From Alphaproteobacteria bacterium (lineage in GTDB: Bacteria > Pseudomonadota > Alphaproteobacteria > M2410), in the NCBI GenBank assembly GCA_030614785.1, contig JAUWTJ010000003.1:38746-102745 (forward strand): a stretch of 64,000 nt of DNA, given 5' to 3'. The first letter of the stretch is position 1. Each line of letters opens with the position of its first letter. The notes beneath the pieces were generated by a model, which saw only the letters and a program-made list of their open reading frames with translations, had not been told where the DNA came from and did no database searches. The position numbers were made by a program, and so were the translations under genes. Shown here piece after piece: positions 45,273-53,786 of this stretch.

Positions 45273-45647
45273 TCAGCCCATGCGGTGCAGGGCGCAGATT
45301 TTGATGCCGGAGGGGTCGCGCAGATAGGCGAGATACATGCCGCTGCCGGCGCGCTCGCCAGGAGGGTCTTCGCACGTCGCGCCGCCATTGGCGAGGCCGG
45401 CGGCGTGCCAGGCGTTGGCTGCGGCCTCGTCGGCGGCGGCAAAGCCGATGGTGCCGCCGTTGCCGTGGGTTGCCGGTTTGCCGTCGATGGGCGGGGTGAG
45501 CATAAAGACGCCGGTACTGGTGAGGTACATACAGCGCCCCTTGTCGTCCATGATGCCGGGTTTGTGGCCGAGCGCGCCGAGCGCTGCGTCGTAGAAGGTC
45601 TTCGAGGCCGCGACGTCATTGGCGCCGATCATAATATGAGAGAACAT
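45273..45647 (-). CDS. VOC (glyoxalase/dioxygenase-like) family protein
   Basis: A 124-residue single-domain VOC protein from the ATG at 45647, preceded by AAGGAAG. It begins MFSHIMIGANDVAASKTFYDAALGALG and ends YLAYLRDPSGIKICALHRMG, both standard for this group, with the metal-binding pattern H4/E-type partly present. A longer frame up to 45710 lacks homology in its leader. The specific reaction is unknown. A different VOC fragment lies in the island at 35022. Confidence 0.88.
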   Translation of the reverse strand: MFSHIMIGANDVAASKTFYDAALGALGHKPGIMDDKGRCMYLTSTGVFMLTPPIDGKPATHGNGGTIGFAAADEAAANAWHAAGLANGGATCEDPPGERAGSGMYLAYLRDPSGIKICALHRMG

Positions 45648-45717
45648 GTTCTTCCTTTGATTTTGAGTTAAGCCGGTGGCGACGATATCCGGCGCGCTCG
45701 CTCCTGCCAACTGAAAT

Positions 45718-46626
45718 TTATTTCGTCAGCTGCGCGCGATACCGGGTGCCGAGCAGGATCAAGGCCACGTTCATGACCATGATGATGAGCAGCGCCGGAA
45801 AGCCACCGAGATTTGACATCATGCGCACACCGTCAATGCCGGTAAAGGCGGTCATGGCCCAGGCCGATGCGCCGATCAATGAGGCCAGAATGACTTTCAG
45901 CCACAGGCTTGTCTGTCTGCGCTCCGCCGACATGGTCTCGGTGTCGAGGTCCGCGGATGATTTCTGGCAAACGGTGGCGATGGCCTCGGTGTTGCTGTCG
46001 ACGGCGTCGACAATGTCGCTGCCAATACCCCGGACCCATTTGCCGAGCACCAGAGAAAGCGGTCCGGACAGGGAAAAGGACTTTCCCAGATTGTGGTAGG
46101 CCAGAGCAAACGCGAGCCCGGGCACGGTGTAGATTGCATAGGGCGTGAACGACCAATGCATGAAGAGCGAGGTCATCGCAAACTCTGCGGCTTCGTGTGA
46201 TCGCGGTGTCAGGCCGCGCGTGCCGGGCGGCTCATGAAGATGGAAAATGGGTTCGGCGGTTCCCCAGAACAAAATTCCGATGGCGATTGTTGTGCACAGC
46301 GTGACGGAGAACCAGTTCCATTTTGACAAAATCGGCACGGCGCCCTTGCCGCCTATTGTGACCTTGCCGAGCGGCGAGAAGAACGCCCAGATGCTTGTCA
46401 GCACAAGGCTGAACGTGCCCCAGCTGAAAAAGGTCGAAAAATGTTCGAGGATCCAGCTGTTGATTGCCGATGAAACTCTCAGCAGCCCGTCCATAGCGAC
46501 CAGGCTCATGACCACGGTGGCAATCAAGATGCTCACCGGGACCCCGAAAACTACCGGTCTGATATTGGAGAGCAGCGAAACGGCCGCTTTGGGGAAACTT
46601 GCTCGCCTGGTTATTTCGCTGAACAT
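45718..46626 (-). pseudogene. BCCT-family transporter gene lacking its C-terminal part
   Basis: A 302-residue product with a normal BCCT N-terminus and the substrate-site motif GILFWGTAEPIFHLHEPP, then SFTPYAIYTVPGLAFALAYHN. BCCT carriers of betaine, choline or carnitine normally exceed 500 residues with twelve helices. Here the frame stops after a late-helix-like segment (MMSNLGGFPALLIIMVMNVALILLG, split as seen), and an atypical polar insert (KSSADLDTETMSAERRQ) lies inside. The carrier is probably non-functional, although a divergent short form cannot be excluded. It abuts the VOC gene. Confidence 0.6.
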
Positions 46627-46667
46627 CGTTTTGTTGCCTCTGGTTCGCTACTTTTTCGAATCCGGAT

Positions 46668-47684
46668 ATGTTCAAATCCGAAGGTGCCATAGTTCCGCCA
46701 AGCAAACAAACCGGCGGGTCAATGTCCCGCCCGACGGTGGAGGAGATCTATACCTACCGCGCGTATGTCAATCAGGCGATGACGGCGTTGCTGGGCGCGG
46801 CGGATCATCCGGACCGGGCCGAGATAGAACGCAGAACCATTCTTGGCCTGAACCACGAACAACAGCACCAGGAATTGTTGCTGACAGATATCAAACATGC
46901 GTTCGCCATGAACCCGCTGCGCCCGACCTATTTGCCGGCTCCCGATGAAAAGAATTCGCCCCTGACAGTTGAAACGCCGCTGTGGCTGGAGTTTGGTTCA
47001 GGCGTTAAAGAGATCGGGCATAGCGGCGAGGGTTTTGCCTATGACAACGAGGGCCCGCGCCACAAGGTTTTTCTGGACAGCTATGCGCTGGCCCCTCAGC
47101 CAGTGACCAATGGCGAATTTATCGGCTTCATCGATGCGGGCGGATACGGCGATGCCGACCTGTGGCTCTCCGATGCCTGGGCGCTTCTCAAAACAGAAAA
47201 GTGGCAGGCCCCGCTTTATTGGGAAAAAAGAGAGGGTCATTGGTGGTCAATGACGCTTCATGGCATGCAGCCGGTCAAGCCGGGTGCGCCGGTCTGCCAC
47301 GTCAGCTTCTATGAAGCGGCAGCCTTCGCGCGCTCGGCTGGCAAGCGGTTGCCTACGGAAGCTGAATGGGAAAATGCCGCCAGGGCAGTCGATGGCGATC
47401 CGTCCAGTGCGGGGCACATCGAGCCCGGTGCAGGTGCCTCGGGATCTCAGTTCTACGGCGACGTCTGGGAGTGGACAAGCAGTGCCTATACTGAATACCC
47501 CGGATATCGCCGCCTTGAAGGACCTTTTGGCGAATACAATGGCAAATTCATGAGCGGGCAGATGGTCCTTCGCGGCGGATCTTGCCTGACCCCTCGCGAT
47601 CACATTCGCCCCAGTTACCGCAATTTCTTTCCCCCCCATATCCGCTGGCAATACAGCGGTATCCGACTTGCTGAGGACAGATAA
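46668..47684 (+). pseudogene. egtB: egtB (ergothioneine sulfoxide synthase) missing its N-terminal DinB segment
   Basis: The frame encodes SRPTVEEIYTYRAYV, GLNHEQQHQELLLTDIKHAF and a complete sulfatase-modifying-factor domain (PVTNGEFIGFIDAGGY, AGKRLPTEAEWENAAR, DVWEWTSSAY, LRGGSCLTPRDHIRPSYRNFF), which match EgtB. EgtB joins hergothioneine precursor and cysteine or glutamylcysteine using iron. The first 80-90 residues, including one iron-ligand helix, are absent. A different frame just upstream reads FESGYVQIRRCHSS, which may be a frameshifted remnant. It couples to egtD through TAATG. Confidence 0.7.
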
Positions 47685-48651
47685 TGAACCAGGCCTATTC
47701 GACCTTTAGATTTAAGGACAATCACCCTCCGGCGAGTGACTTCTTGCAAGAAGCGTTGTCGGGACTGAAATCATCACCAAAGACAATTTCGCCGAAATTT
47801 TTCTATGATGAGGCTGGCTCACGTCTGTTTGATCAGATTTGCCAGACACCGGAATATTACCCGACCCGGACAGAAGCGGGGATCATTCGTGATAACCTCC
47901 AGGAAATCGCACACTGCGCCAGGAAAGATTGTCTGATCGTCGAACCGGGGAGTGGCAATAGCGCGAAGGTTCGCGAGCTGCTGGATGTTGTCAGGCCGCG
48001 TTCCTATCTGCCGATGGGTATCTCAAAGTCTTTCCTGCGAGACGAAGCGCAAAAACTGTCCAGGGAATATCCATGGCTTGAGGTTCATGCGTATGCTCTG
48101 ACTTCACGGTCTCCATGGAACTGCCGGACTATAGCCGCGACGCCCGTAAGGTTGTGTTCTTCCCGGGTTCCAGCATTGGAAATTTCGATCCGGAGTTTGC
48201 CGCTGATTTTCTGGCGCGTATCAAGGATGTTTTGGGATCTGATGGAGGTCTGTTGATCGGTGTTGATCTGAAGAAGGAGGCGAAAATTCTAAATGCAGCC
48301 TATAATGATCGACAGGGCCTGACCGCTGCCTTTAACCTGAACCTGCTGACCCGAATGAACCGGGAGCTCGGTGCAGATTTTGATCTGGATGCCTTTGATC
48401 ACGTTGCCTTCTACAATGAAAAATCGGGCCGAATCGAAATGCATCTTTGCAGCAAGAAAGAGCAGAGCGTTCAGGTCGGAGAGTGCGCGCTGGAATTTTC
48501 TGAAGGCGAGACCATCCATACTGAAAATTCCTATAAGTATACGGCGTCTGAATTTGAAACCCTGGCCGGTGGTGCCGGGCTCAATCTTGAAAAGCTTTGG
48601 ACAGACGACAACAACTGGTTTGGCCTTTTCTACTTCACAGTTGCCGCGTAA
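47684..48651 (+). pseudogene. egtD: egtD (histidine N-alpha-methyltransferase) broken by a frameshift
   Basis: Two frames together give a full EgtD, which trimethylates histidine in ergothioneine synthesis. 47684 to about 48095 carries KTISPKFFYDEAGSRLFDQI, CQTPEYYPTRTE and VEPGSGNSAKVRELLD. From about 48100 the next frame carries MELPDYSRDARKVVFFPGSS, IGNFDPEFAADFLARI and HTENSYKYTASEF. At 48096-48099 the sequence CTCT looks like a 2-nt duplication; removing one CT restores ADFTVSMELP. The gene is therefore probably inactive, unless the change is a sequencing error. Confidence 0.85.
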
Positions 48652-49135
48652 CCCGTCACTTTTTGGCTGGTCGACCTGTGACAGGGTTGAGTCGTCCGCT
48701 CCAGGCGCCGATGAAAATCGGGTCAACAGGTTTCATCTTTGAGTCCTTCAACACTTTACAACAGGACTCACAGGCCAATTTCAAACGCCCGTCTGAACCC
48801 CCAAGACTGGCAGTGAGCATCGCACCATCTATAGTTAAATCCGGCGGCATGTATGCAAGAATGTTTACTGATGTGGTAAATGATTCGTATAAGGTGTTTA
48901 TTAGGTGGATGTGGTGTGCAAACAGCTTTTCACATACCTTTATGGCGGGTTGTTTGCATTCAGAGCAAATAGTGTTGACACAGAATAATTTCTAAAACAG
49001 TCGATTCGATCTGGAAAATTGTACTGTTGTGCAAACTTGATTGCACGCGAAAATCGGAGCCCTGTCTATGCTCGTCGCGCAACCCCCTCTTTCGAGCAGG
49101 GTCGGTGTGTGGTCCAGGTGCGGGGAGTTTGAGGT
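48652..49135. other. 484-nt intergenic stretch
   Basis: No convincing gene is present. A minus-strand frame of 64 codons (48656-48850) and a plus-strand frame to 48995 have no family features. The part from about 48850 to 49030 is AT-rich and would suit a promoter for the oxygenase gene, but I cannot define -35/-10 boxes with confidence. Confidence 0.5.
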
Positions 49136-49882
49136 GTGTCGAAAAATAGCAAGAAGGGCCGTCAGCTAGAGATCCACCTTAATCCGGATCTTGATCTCGA
49201 CCTGATCCGCGATGTCCTGACCAAAAACAGACGAGCCCATATTCCGTGTATTTTCCCGGATGATGTTGCTGTTGCGCTATACGATTGTTTGCGCCGCGAC
49301 GTGCCCTGGTCCGTGGCTTTCAACAATGGTGACACGACCTACGACATGGACGAGGCCAAGCTGAAGGCCATTACCGAGGTTGACCGTCTGAAGCTATCCG
49401 GCGGGATTGCTGCCCAGGCGAGATCTCGGTTTCAGTTTATCTTCCAGAATTACCGCGTCGATGATGCCATCAAGCGGGGCGAGAATAGCAAAAGCTATAT
49501 CCATCGATACCATGAGTTTTTGAATGGCGAGGAGTTCAAGACCTTTATCCGGTATATTTCCGATGTCGATGAAATCGATTTCATTGATGCCCAGGCGACG
49601 AAATATGTTCATGGGCATTTCCTGACCCGGCACGACGATCTCAATCAGGAAAAGGGTCGGCGGCTGGCCATGGTCCTCAACCTGACGCCCAGCTGGAATA
49701 CCGACTGGGGCGGCCTGCTGCAGTTCCACGATGATGACGGGCACATTGCCGAAGCCTTTGCGCCGACGTTCAACGCGCTTAATCTTCTCTACGTCGGTCA
49801 GGCGCATTCGGTGTCCTATGTCACGCCATTTGCCGGCTATCCCCGCCTGGCGATTACAGGCTGGGTCAGAGATCACAATTAG
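49136..49882 (+). CDS. 2-oxoglutarate/Fe(II)-dependent oxygenase
   Basis: A 248-residue oxygenase of the prolyl-4-hydroxylase-like type. The iron motif is HxD in HFLTRHDD (around residue 163), followed by MVLNLTPSWNTDWGGLLQFHDDDG. The distal histidine is in VGQAHSVSYVTPFAGYPRLAITGW, where the following Arg would bind 2-oxoglutarate. All ligands are present, so it is probably active. The start is GTG at 49136. Substrate unknown; neighbours give no clue. Confidence 0.87.
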   Translation: MSKNSKKGRQLEIHLNPDLDLDLIRDVLTKNRRAHIPCIFPDDVAVALYDCLRRDVPWSVAFNNGDTTYDMDEAKLKAITEVDRLKLSGGIAAQARSRFQFIFQNYRVDDAIKRGENSKSYIHRYHEFLNGEEFKTFIRYISDVDEIDFIDAQATKYVHGHFLTRHDDLNQEKGRRLAMVLNLTPSWNTDWGGLLQFHDDDGHIAEAFAPTFNALNLLYVGQAHSVSYVTPFAGYPRLAITGWVRDHN

Positions 49883-49976
49883 ATAACCTCTGAACCTTCA
49901 AGATGTTCCTCCTTACAAAATCGACTTGATGCCTAAACACACTATGCTTCGCGCATATTGGTGAGTTCGGTCACAT

Positions 49977-50561
49977 TTGCCCGGTCTGAACCTTGTCAAT
50001 CCGATCCGCCTGAACAAGGCGGGTTTGCGTCAGTTGGATGGGCTGGGCGAGGTGAAGCATATTATGCGCCTCGGTGCGTTTCATGGCCTTGATGACCCGT
50101 TTTATATGGATCGATACAAGCCCGCATTCTGGAGCCAGGAGGGCGGCGAGGCTTACGTGGAGCCGCCGATCGATCATGTGTTGACCGAGGGCGGCGTGCT
50201 GCCTTTTGCCGGTGCAAAACTGTTTTGTTTTGGCAATACGAAAGTGCCCGAGAGCGCGTTGGTGCTTGAGAGTGGCAAAGGTATTCTTTTGACCTGTGAT
50301 GCCATCCAGAATTACGAAAATTTCAGCAACAACAATCTGTTGGCGCGGATCGTTATGCCATTCATCGGGTTTTCGAAGACCACACTGATCGGCCCGATCT
50401 GGTTGAAATTCGCGACCCCTGAAGGCGCTTCGTTGCGCAGCGAATTCGACCGTCTGCTTGAACTTGATTTTGACAGTTTGCTCAGCGCGCACGGTACGCT
50501 GTTGAAAACCGGCGCACGAAAAGCGGTTGGCAAGGCGATTGAGAAAGCGTTCCCGGGCTAG
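49977..50561 (+). pseudogene. Metallo-beta-lactamase-fold gene lacking its N-terminus
   Basis: The 194-codon frame begins abruptly at GLNLVNPIRLNKAGLRQLDGLG and continues with VKHIMRLGAFHGLDDPFYMDRYKPAFW, LVLESGKGILLTCDAIQNYE and SAHGTLLKTGARKAVGKAI. These match the middle and end of an MBL-fold hydrolase/DUF4336-like protein, in which 40-60 residues normally precede the LVN segment. A TGA lies in frame 13 nt upstream and no start with a ribosome site is visible. It is most likely a 5'-truncated remnant. Confidence 0.6.
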
Positions 50562-50747
50562 TCCCGCTGTCCGGAGACTTCACGATTTCGTGATGACTCG
50601 TGTTTTGGGCCTTCATCAACTCCTGGTGATGTGAAAGTGAAGCAACGTTACTTGAGTCTCGAGTAGCCTGGCTTCATATAGCTATTGACCGCGACCTTTC
50701 GACGGGCCGGCGAGACGACCCTAATTTTTGGAACCAGGAGATATTAA

Positions 50748-51032
50748 ATGAATACGCAAAAACTGGCTGTTAAATCAGTCACCGCATTGAGTGTTGCCGG
50801 CGCCATGGCTGCTGCCATCGCCTTGACCGCCCCAACGGCCCATGCTGCCAAGGCAGGGATGGAGAAATGTTACGGCGTGGCCGCAGCTGGACAAAACGAT
50901 TGTAAAGCCGGCGCTGGTACGACATGTGCCGGGACGTCCACTGTTGATAGCCAGGGCAATGCCTGGCTTCTTGTGCCCAATGGCACTTGCGACAAGCTGA
51001 CCGGTGGAAGCCTTGAATCTGACGGCTCCTGA
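50748..51032 (+). CDS. bufA: DUF2282 bufferin-type precursor (BufA1)
   Basis: A 94-residue exported precursor. A signal peptide covers residues 1-33 ([15 protein letters not shown]), and the core carries four cysteines (C41, C52, C60, C81) in the DUF2282 pattern [35 protein letters not shown]. Family members are RiPPs whose cysteines are modified by the DUF692 enzyme and which bind copper in the periplasm. CCAGGAG lies before the ATG. A CACGA/TCGTG inverted repeat at 50581-50592 lies upstream. It leads a four-gene operon. Confidence 0.9.
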   Translation: MNTQKLAVKSVTALSVAGAMAAAIALTAPTAHAAKAGMEKCYGVAAAGQNDCKAGAGTTCAGTSTVDSQGNAWLLVPNGTCDKLTGGSLESDGS

Positions 51033-51048
51033 TCTGAAAGAGATTGAT

Positions 51049-51939
51049 GTGACAGGTCCCCTCCCTTGTCATTATCGTGGCCCGATGCCGGCTTCTGCCG
51101 GCATCGGCGCCAAGTCTCAACACTTTGAGGCGCTGGCGTGCGCTAGTGGTCCTGTCAAATGGATCGAGGTTCATGCTGAAAACTACATGAGCCGGGATGT
51201 GAAGCCTGGCGGGCCGCACCACAGCTGGCTTGAAAGACTGAGAGAACAATATCCCCTGTCGATCCACGGGGTCGGCCTGTCACTCGGGTCGCCCGAACCG
51301 CTTGATCCGGATCACCTTGATGGCCTGAAGCGCCTGGTTGATATCTATCAGCCGGCGCTTGTTTCAGAACATCTGGCATGGTCGCGGTGGCAGGGAAAAT
51401 TCTTCAATGACCTGCTTCCCATTCCCTATACTGCCGCCAGCCTGGAAAACTTTTGCGACCATGTTGACCAGACACAAGAAGTCCTGGGGCGGCAAATTTT
51501 GATAGAAAACCCTTCCGCCTATCTCAGCCCGAAAGATACCGAGATGTCAGAGCTGGATTTTTTGTCGGAGTTGACCAGGCGAACCGGCTGCGGGCTTCTG
51601 TTTGATGTGAATAATGTCTATGTCAGCGCGAAAAATTCCGGGACAGACGCTGCGGCCTATATTGACGCCGTGCCTGGCGCGCTGATCGGCGAGGTCCATC
51701 TGGCCGGGTTCACGCGCGATGTTACAGATACTATAGAGATCCTGATTGATACCCATGGCGCCCTCGTCCACGATGATGTGTGGCAGCTTTACAATCGGCT
51801 GATCGAGCGGGTGGGCGCGCTGCCGACGCTCATCGAGTGGGACACGGATGTGCCGGAGTTCGGCGTTCTTGAGAGCGAAGCGGGCCTGGCCGAACGAGTT
51901 CTGGGCTTTAACCGGATGTTGGGATCGGCTCATGTCTGA
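51049..51939 (+). CDS. bufB: DUF692 multinuclear iron oxidative enzyme (BufB)
   Basis: A 296-residue MNIO-family (DUF692) TIM-barrel enzyme that modifies cysteines of the precursor peptide. Signatures are PASAGIGAKSQHFEAL, WIEVHAENYM, LSIHGVGLSLG, LVSEHLAWSRW, LIENPSAYL, GCGLLFDVNNVYVSA and GEVHLAGF, which hold the metal-binding His/Glu/Asn. I prefer the GTG at 51049 after GAAAGAGAT; a GTG at 51004 inside bufA is possible. It overlaps bufC by 8 bp. Confidence 0.93.
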   Translation: MTGPLPCHYRGPMPASAGIGAKSQHFEALACASGPVKWIEVHAENYMSRDVKPGGPHHSWLERLREQYPLSIHGVGLSLGSPEPLDPDHLDGLKRLVDIYQPALVSEHLAWSRWQGKFFNDLLPIPYTAASLENFCDHVDQTQEVLGRQILIENPSAYLSPKDTEMSELDFLSELTRRTGCGLLFDVNNVYVSAKNSGTDAAAYIDAVPGALIGEVHLAGFTRDVTDTIEILIDTHGALVHDDVWQLYNRLIERVGALPTLIEWDTDVPEFGVLESEAGLAERVLGFNRMLGSAHV

Positions 51940-52747
51940 GATGCAAAGCTGGCATCAGGATTTTGCAGACGCGCTGGTCGGTGGGAGCCGGGATGCGCCC
52001 TCAAGGCTTTTTGGCGGCACTCCGGAAAGGGTCGCGGCGGGTTGGCGTGTCTACCGCAACAATGTGGCCCACTCTCTTGCCGAAGTTCTGCGCGACAGTT
52101 TTCCAACTGTTGATACGCTCGTCGGATCAGATTTTTTCCGCCAGGCGGCGCATGAATTCCAGAAGCAGGCCATGCCCGTCTCGGCTATGGTTTGGGAATA
52201 CGGCCACGGGTTTGCTGATTTCCTCGATCACTATTCTGAAGTCAAGTCTCTGCCCTGGCTCGGCGATGTTGCGCGGCTGGAATTTGCGCGCTGGCAAAGT
52301 TATCACGGACCCGCCGAGGACGCGTTGACGCCGGAGCACTTGCAAGCCATTCCCCCCGAGCGCTTTTCAGACGCGCGGTTCAAACTGAAAACAACGCTTT
52401 CGGTTATGAGTTCGGATTATCCTGTTGTCTCAATATGGATGGAGCATCAGGAAGACAGCCCGGATTTTTCTGCAATCAATCTTGATGTCGGCGAACGGGG
52501 CATGACCTACCGGCAAGCTGGAAGCGTCTACACCCGGAAAATCGAACCGTCTCTGGCACGGTTTCTGACGGCGCTTCAAGCGGGCGAGGTGCTGACCTGC
52601 GCCTCGCAGCAGGCGATGGAGGTCTGCGGCGACCCGGACCTGGGCGGAGGGGCGTTTTCTCTTGTGGGGGCACTGGCTCTCCTGGTGTCGAGCGAACTCA
52701 TTACAGATGTCGTTACAGACGCCATGGAAAAAGGAATCGGAGAATGA
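51932..52747 (+). CDS. bufC: DUF2063 partner protein (BufC)
   Basis: A 271-residue DUF2063 protein. The N-terminal putative DNA-binding-like domain starts MSEMQSWHQDFADAL and includes WRVYRNNVAHSLAEVLRDSFPTVDTLVG, a hallmark of the family. The family partners the DUF692 enzyme and is thought to help it bind the precursor. Its ATG lies inside bufB and its stop overlaps the DoxX gene by 4 bp. Confidence 0.9.
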   Translation: MSEMQSWHQDFADALVGGSRDAPSRLFGGTPERVAAGWRVYRNNVAHSLAEVLRDSFPTVDTLVGSDFFRQAAHEFQKQAMPVSAMVWEYGHGFADFLDHYSEVKSLPWLGDVARLEFARWQSYHGPAEDALTPEHLQAIPPERFSDARFKLKTTLSVMSSDYPVVSIWMEHQEDSPDFSAINLDVGERGMTYRQAGSVYTRKIEPSLARFLTALQAGEVLTCASQQAMEVCGDPDLGGGAFSLVGALALLVSSELITDVVTDAMEKGIGE

Positions 52748-53211
52748 AGATGATCATGAACACCTGGTATGCCGGCGCGCTGACGACGCTGTTCGAACGG
52801 CTTGTGGCGCTGGGCGACCGCATTCCCGCGAGCCTCATCGCTCTGATGGCGCGGGCCAGCGTGGCGACCGTGTTCTGGAAATCCGGACAGACGAAAGTTG
52901 ACGGCTGGCACGTGACGAGTTCGGCAGTCCAGCTCTTTGAGTATGAATACGACCTGCCGCTGATCCCGCCGGAATGGGCGGCTCACATGGCGGCGGGAGC
53001 CGAGCACCTCTTCCCGATGCTCCTGATCATCGGCCTTGCGTCCCGCCTCAGCGCTCTCGCCCTCCTTGTCATGACGCTGGTCATCCAGACCCTGGTCTAT
53101 CCCGAAGCCTGGAGCGTCCACCTCCTGTGGGCAACGGCGCTGGTCTATATTATCGCGCGAGGTCCGGGGGTCTTGTCACTTGATCATCTGCTGAAGCCTG
53201 CGCGGAGTTAA
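52744..53211 (+). CDS. bufD: DoxX-family membrane protein (BufD)
   Basis: A 155-residue membrane protein with four hydrophobic segments, in the DoxX family. LMARASVATVFWKSGQTKVDG near residue 35 and AAGAEHLFPMLLIIGLASRLSA near residue 85 are typical. It is coupled to bufC by ATGA and is the usual last gene of such operons. Role unproven; a redox or oxidase-related function is suspected for DoxX proteins. Confidence 0.87.
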   Translation: MKMIMNTWYAGALTTLFERLVALGDRIPASLIALMARASVATVFWKSGQTKVDGWHVTSSAVQLFEYEYDLPLIPPEWAAHMAAGAEHLFPMLLIIGLASRLSALALLVMTLVIQTLVYPEAWSVHLLWATALVYIIARGPGVLSLDHLLKPARS

Positions 53212-53235
53212 AACTCCACTGCTTTCAGGCCAAGC

Positions 53236-53312
53236 GCACCGGTAGCTTAGCTGAATAGACTGCTTGGTTACAAATCAAGGGGTAGGGAGTTCGAATTTCC
53301 CCCGGTGCGCCA
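53236..53312 (+). pseudogene. Decayed copy of tRNA-Arg (anticodon now ACA)
   Basis: A 77-nt copy of the tRNA-Arg at 28047 with 11 substitutions and no length change. The acceptor stem and T loop are kept, but the D stem GCTT/GACT has a C-C mismatch, the D-loop GG is now GA, and the anticodon loop is TTACAAA, changing ACG to ACA. It is likely a non-functional second copy whose 3' end still served, or was made by, an integration. Confidence 0.8.
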
Positions 53313-53507
53313 GTCCTGCCCAAAAGTGGGCACCAGTTTTTCTCGACTTTCATGATACTGTGCAGAATGAGCCAGAAGGGCAGCCTTTGGGCCTGTGATC
53401 CTGATTTGGTTTTCCGACACATCAACACTGGATATGAACTCTCGGATAGCGGCGACGATCTGACCCGCAGACGAACGCAATTTCAAAGCCTGCCACTCCT
53501 GACGCAC
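53313..53507 (-). pseudogene. 3' remnant of a serine recombinase gene, copy 2
   Basis: On the minus strand about 65 codons read RSSAGQIVAAIREFISSVDV, SENQIRITGPKAALLAHSAQ and KLVPTFGQDW, then pass into the tRNA complement. This is the C-terminal end of a serine recombinase by pattern (AAIREFISSVDV plus ITGPKAALL). The first 89 nt match 35681-35769 with four differences. An in-frame stop precedes residue 1, and the catalytic and zinc parts are absent. Confidence 0.65.
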
Positions 53508-53510
53508 ACT

Positions 53511-53786
53511 TCATGCAATTGGCGTCAATACTTTGTGGTAGATTGTTAGAAGCTTCAGAATTGCCAACATCAAGAATGCAAAAAAAGCCAAAAATCCATA
53601 AAGACCACCCGGAAAAGCAATCATGGCTTTGGCCGCCAAAAAACGAATAACTACTCTTGGCAAACCCCTGTAAAGAAGATCGACTATCTGTTTGCTTTCG
53701 AAATAGATGCGAAAGACGTCTTTGTGGAGAGTTCGAAGCTTGGCAGCACGAACAATTTCATCAATGGACTCGACCTTTTCTACCAA
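53511..53786 (-). CDS. Small membrane protein of unknown function
   Basis: A 91-residue protein. Residues 1-40 are charged and helical (MVEKVESIDEIVRAAKL), then comes an amphipathic stretch and one strong hydrophobic helix (YGFLAFFAFLMLAILKLL, about 63-80). No family is recognised. Its start overlaps the gene before it (53780-54340) by 7 bp, so the two form an operon that is the whole cargo of this small element. Confidence 0.55.
   Translation of the reverse strand: MVEKVESIDEIVRAAKLRTLHKDVFRIYFESKQIVDLLYRGLPRVVIRFLAAKAMIAFPGGLYGFLAFFAFLMLAILKLLTIYHKVLTPIA

Noticed and set aside
48656..48850. 64-codon minus-strand frame after egtD
   Set aside because: No ribosome site, no recognised motif and no neighbour support, so I list the stretch only as intergenic.
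53236..53312. A second functional tRNA
   Set aside because: The broken D stem, loss of the D-loop GG and changed anticodon point to a pseudogene.
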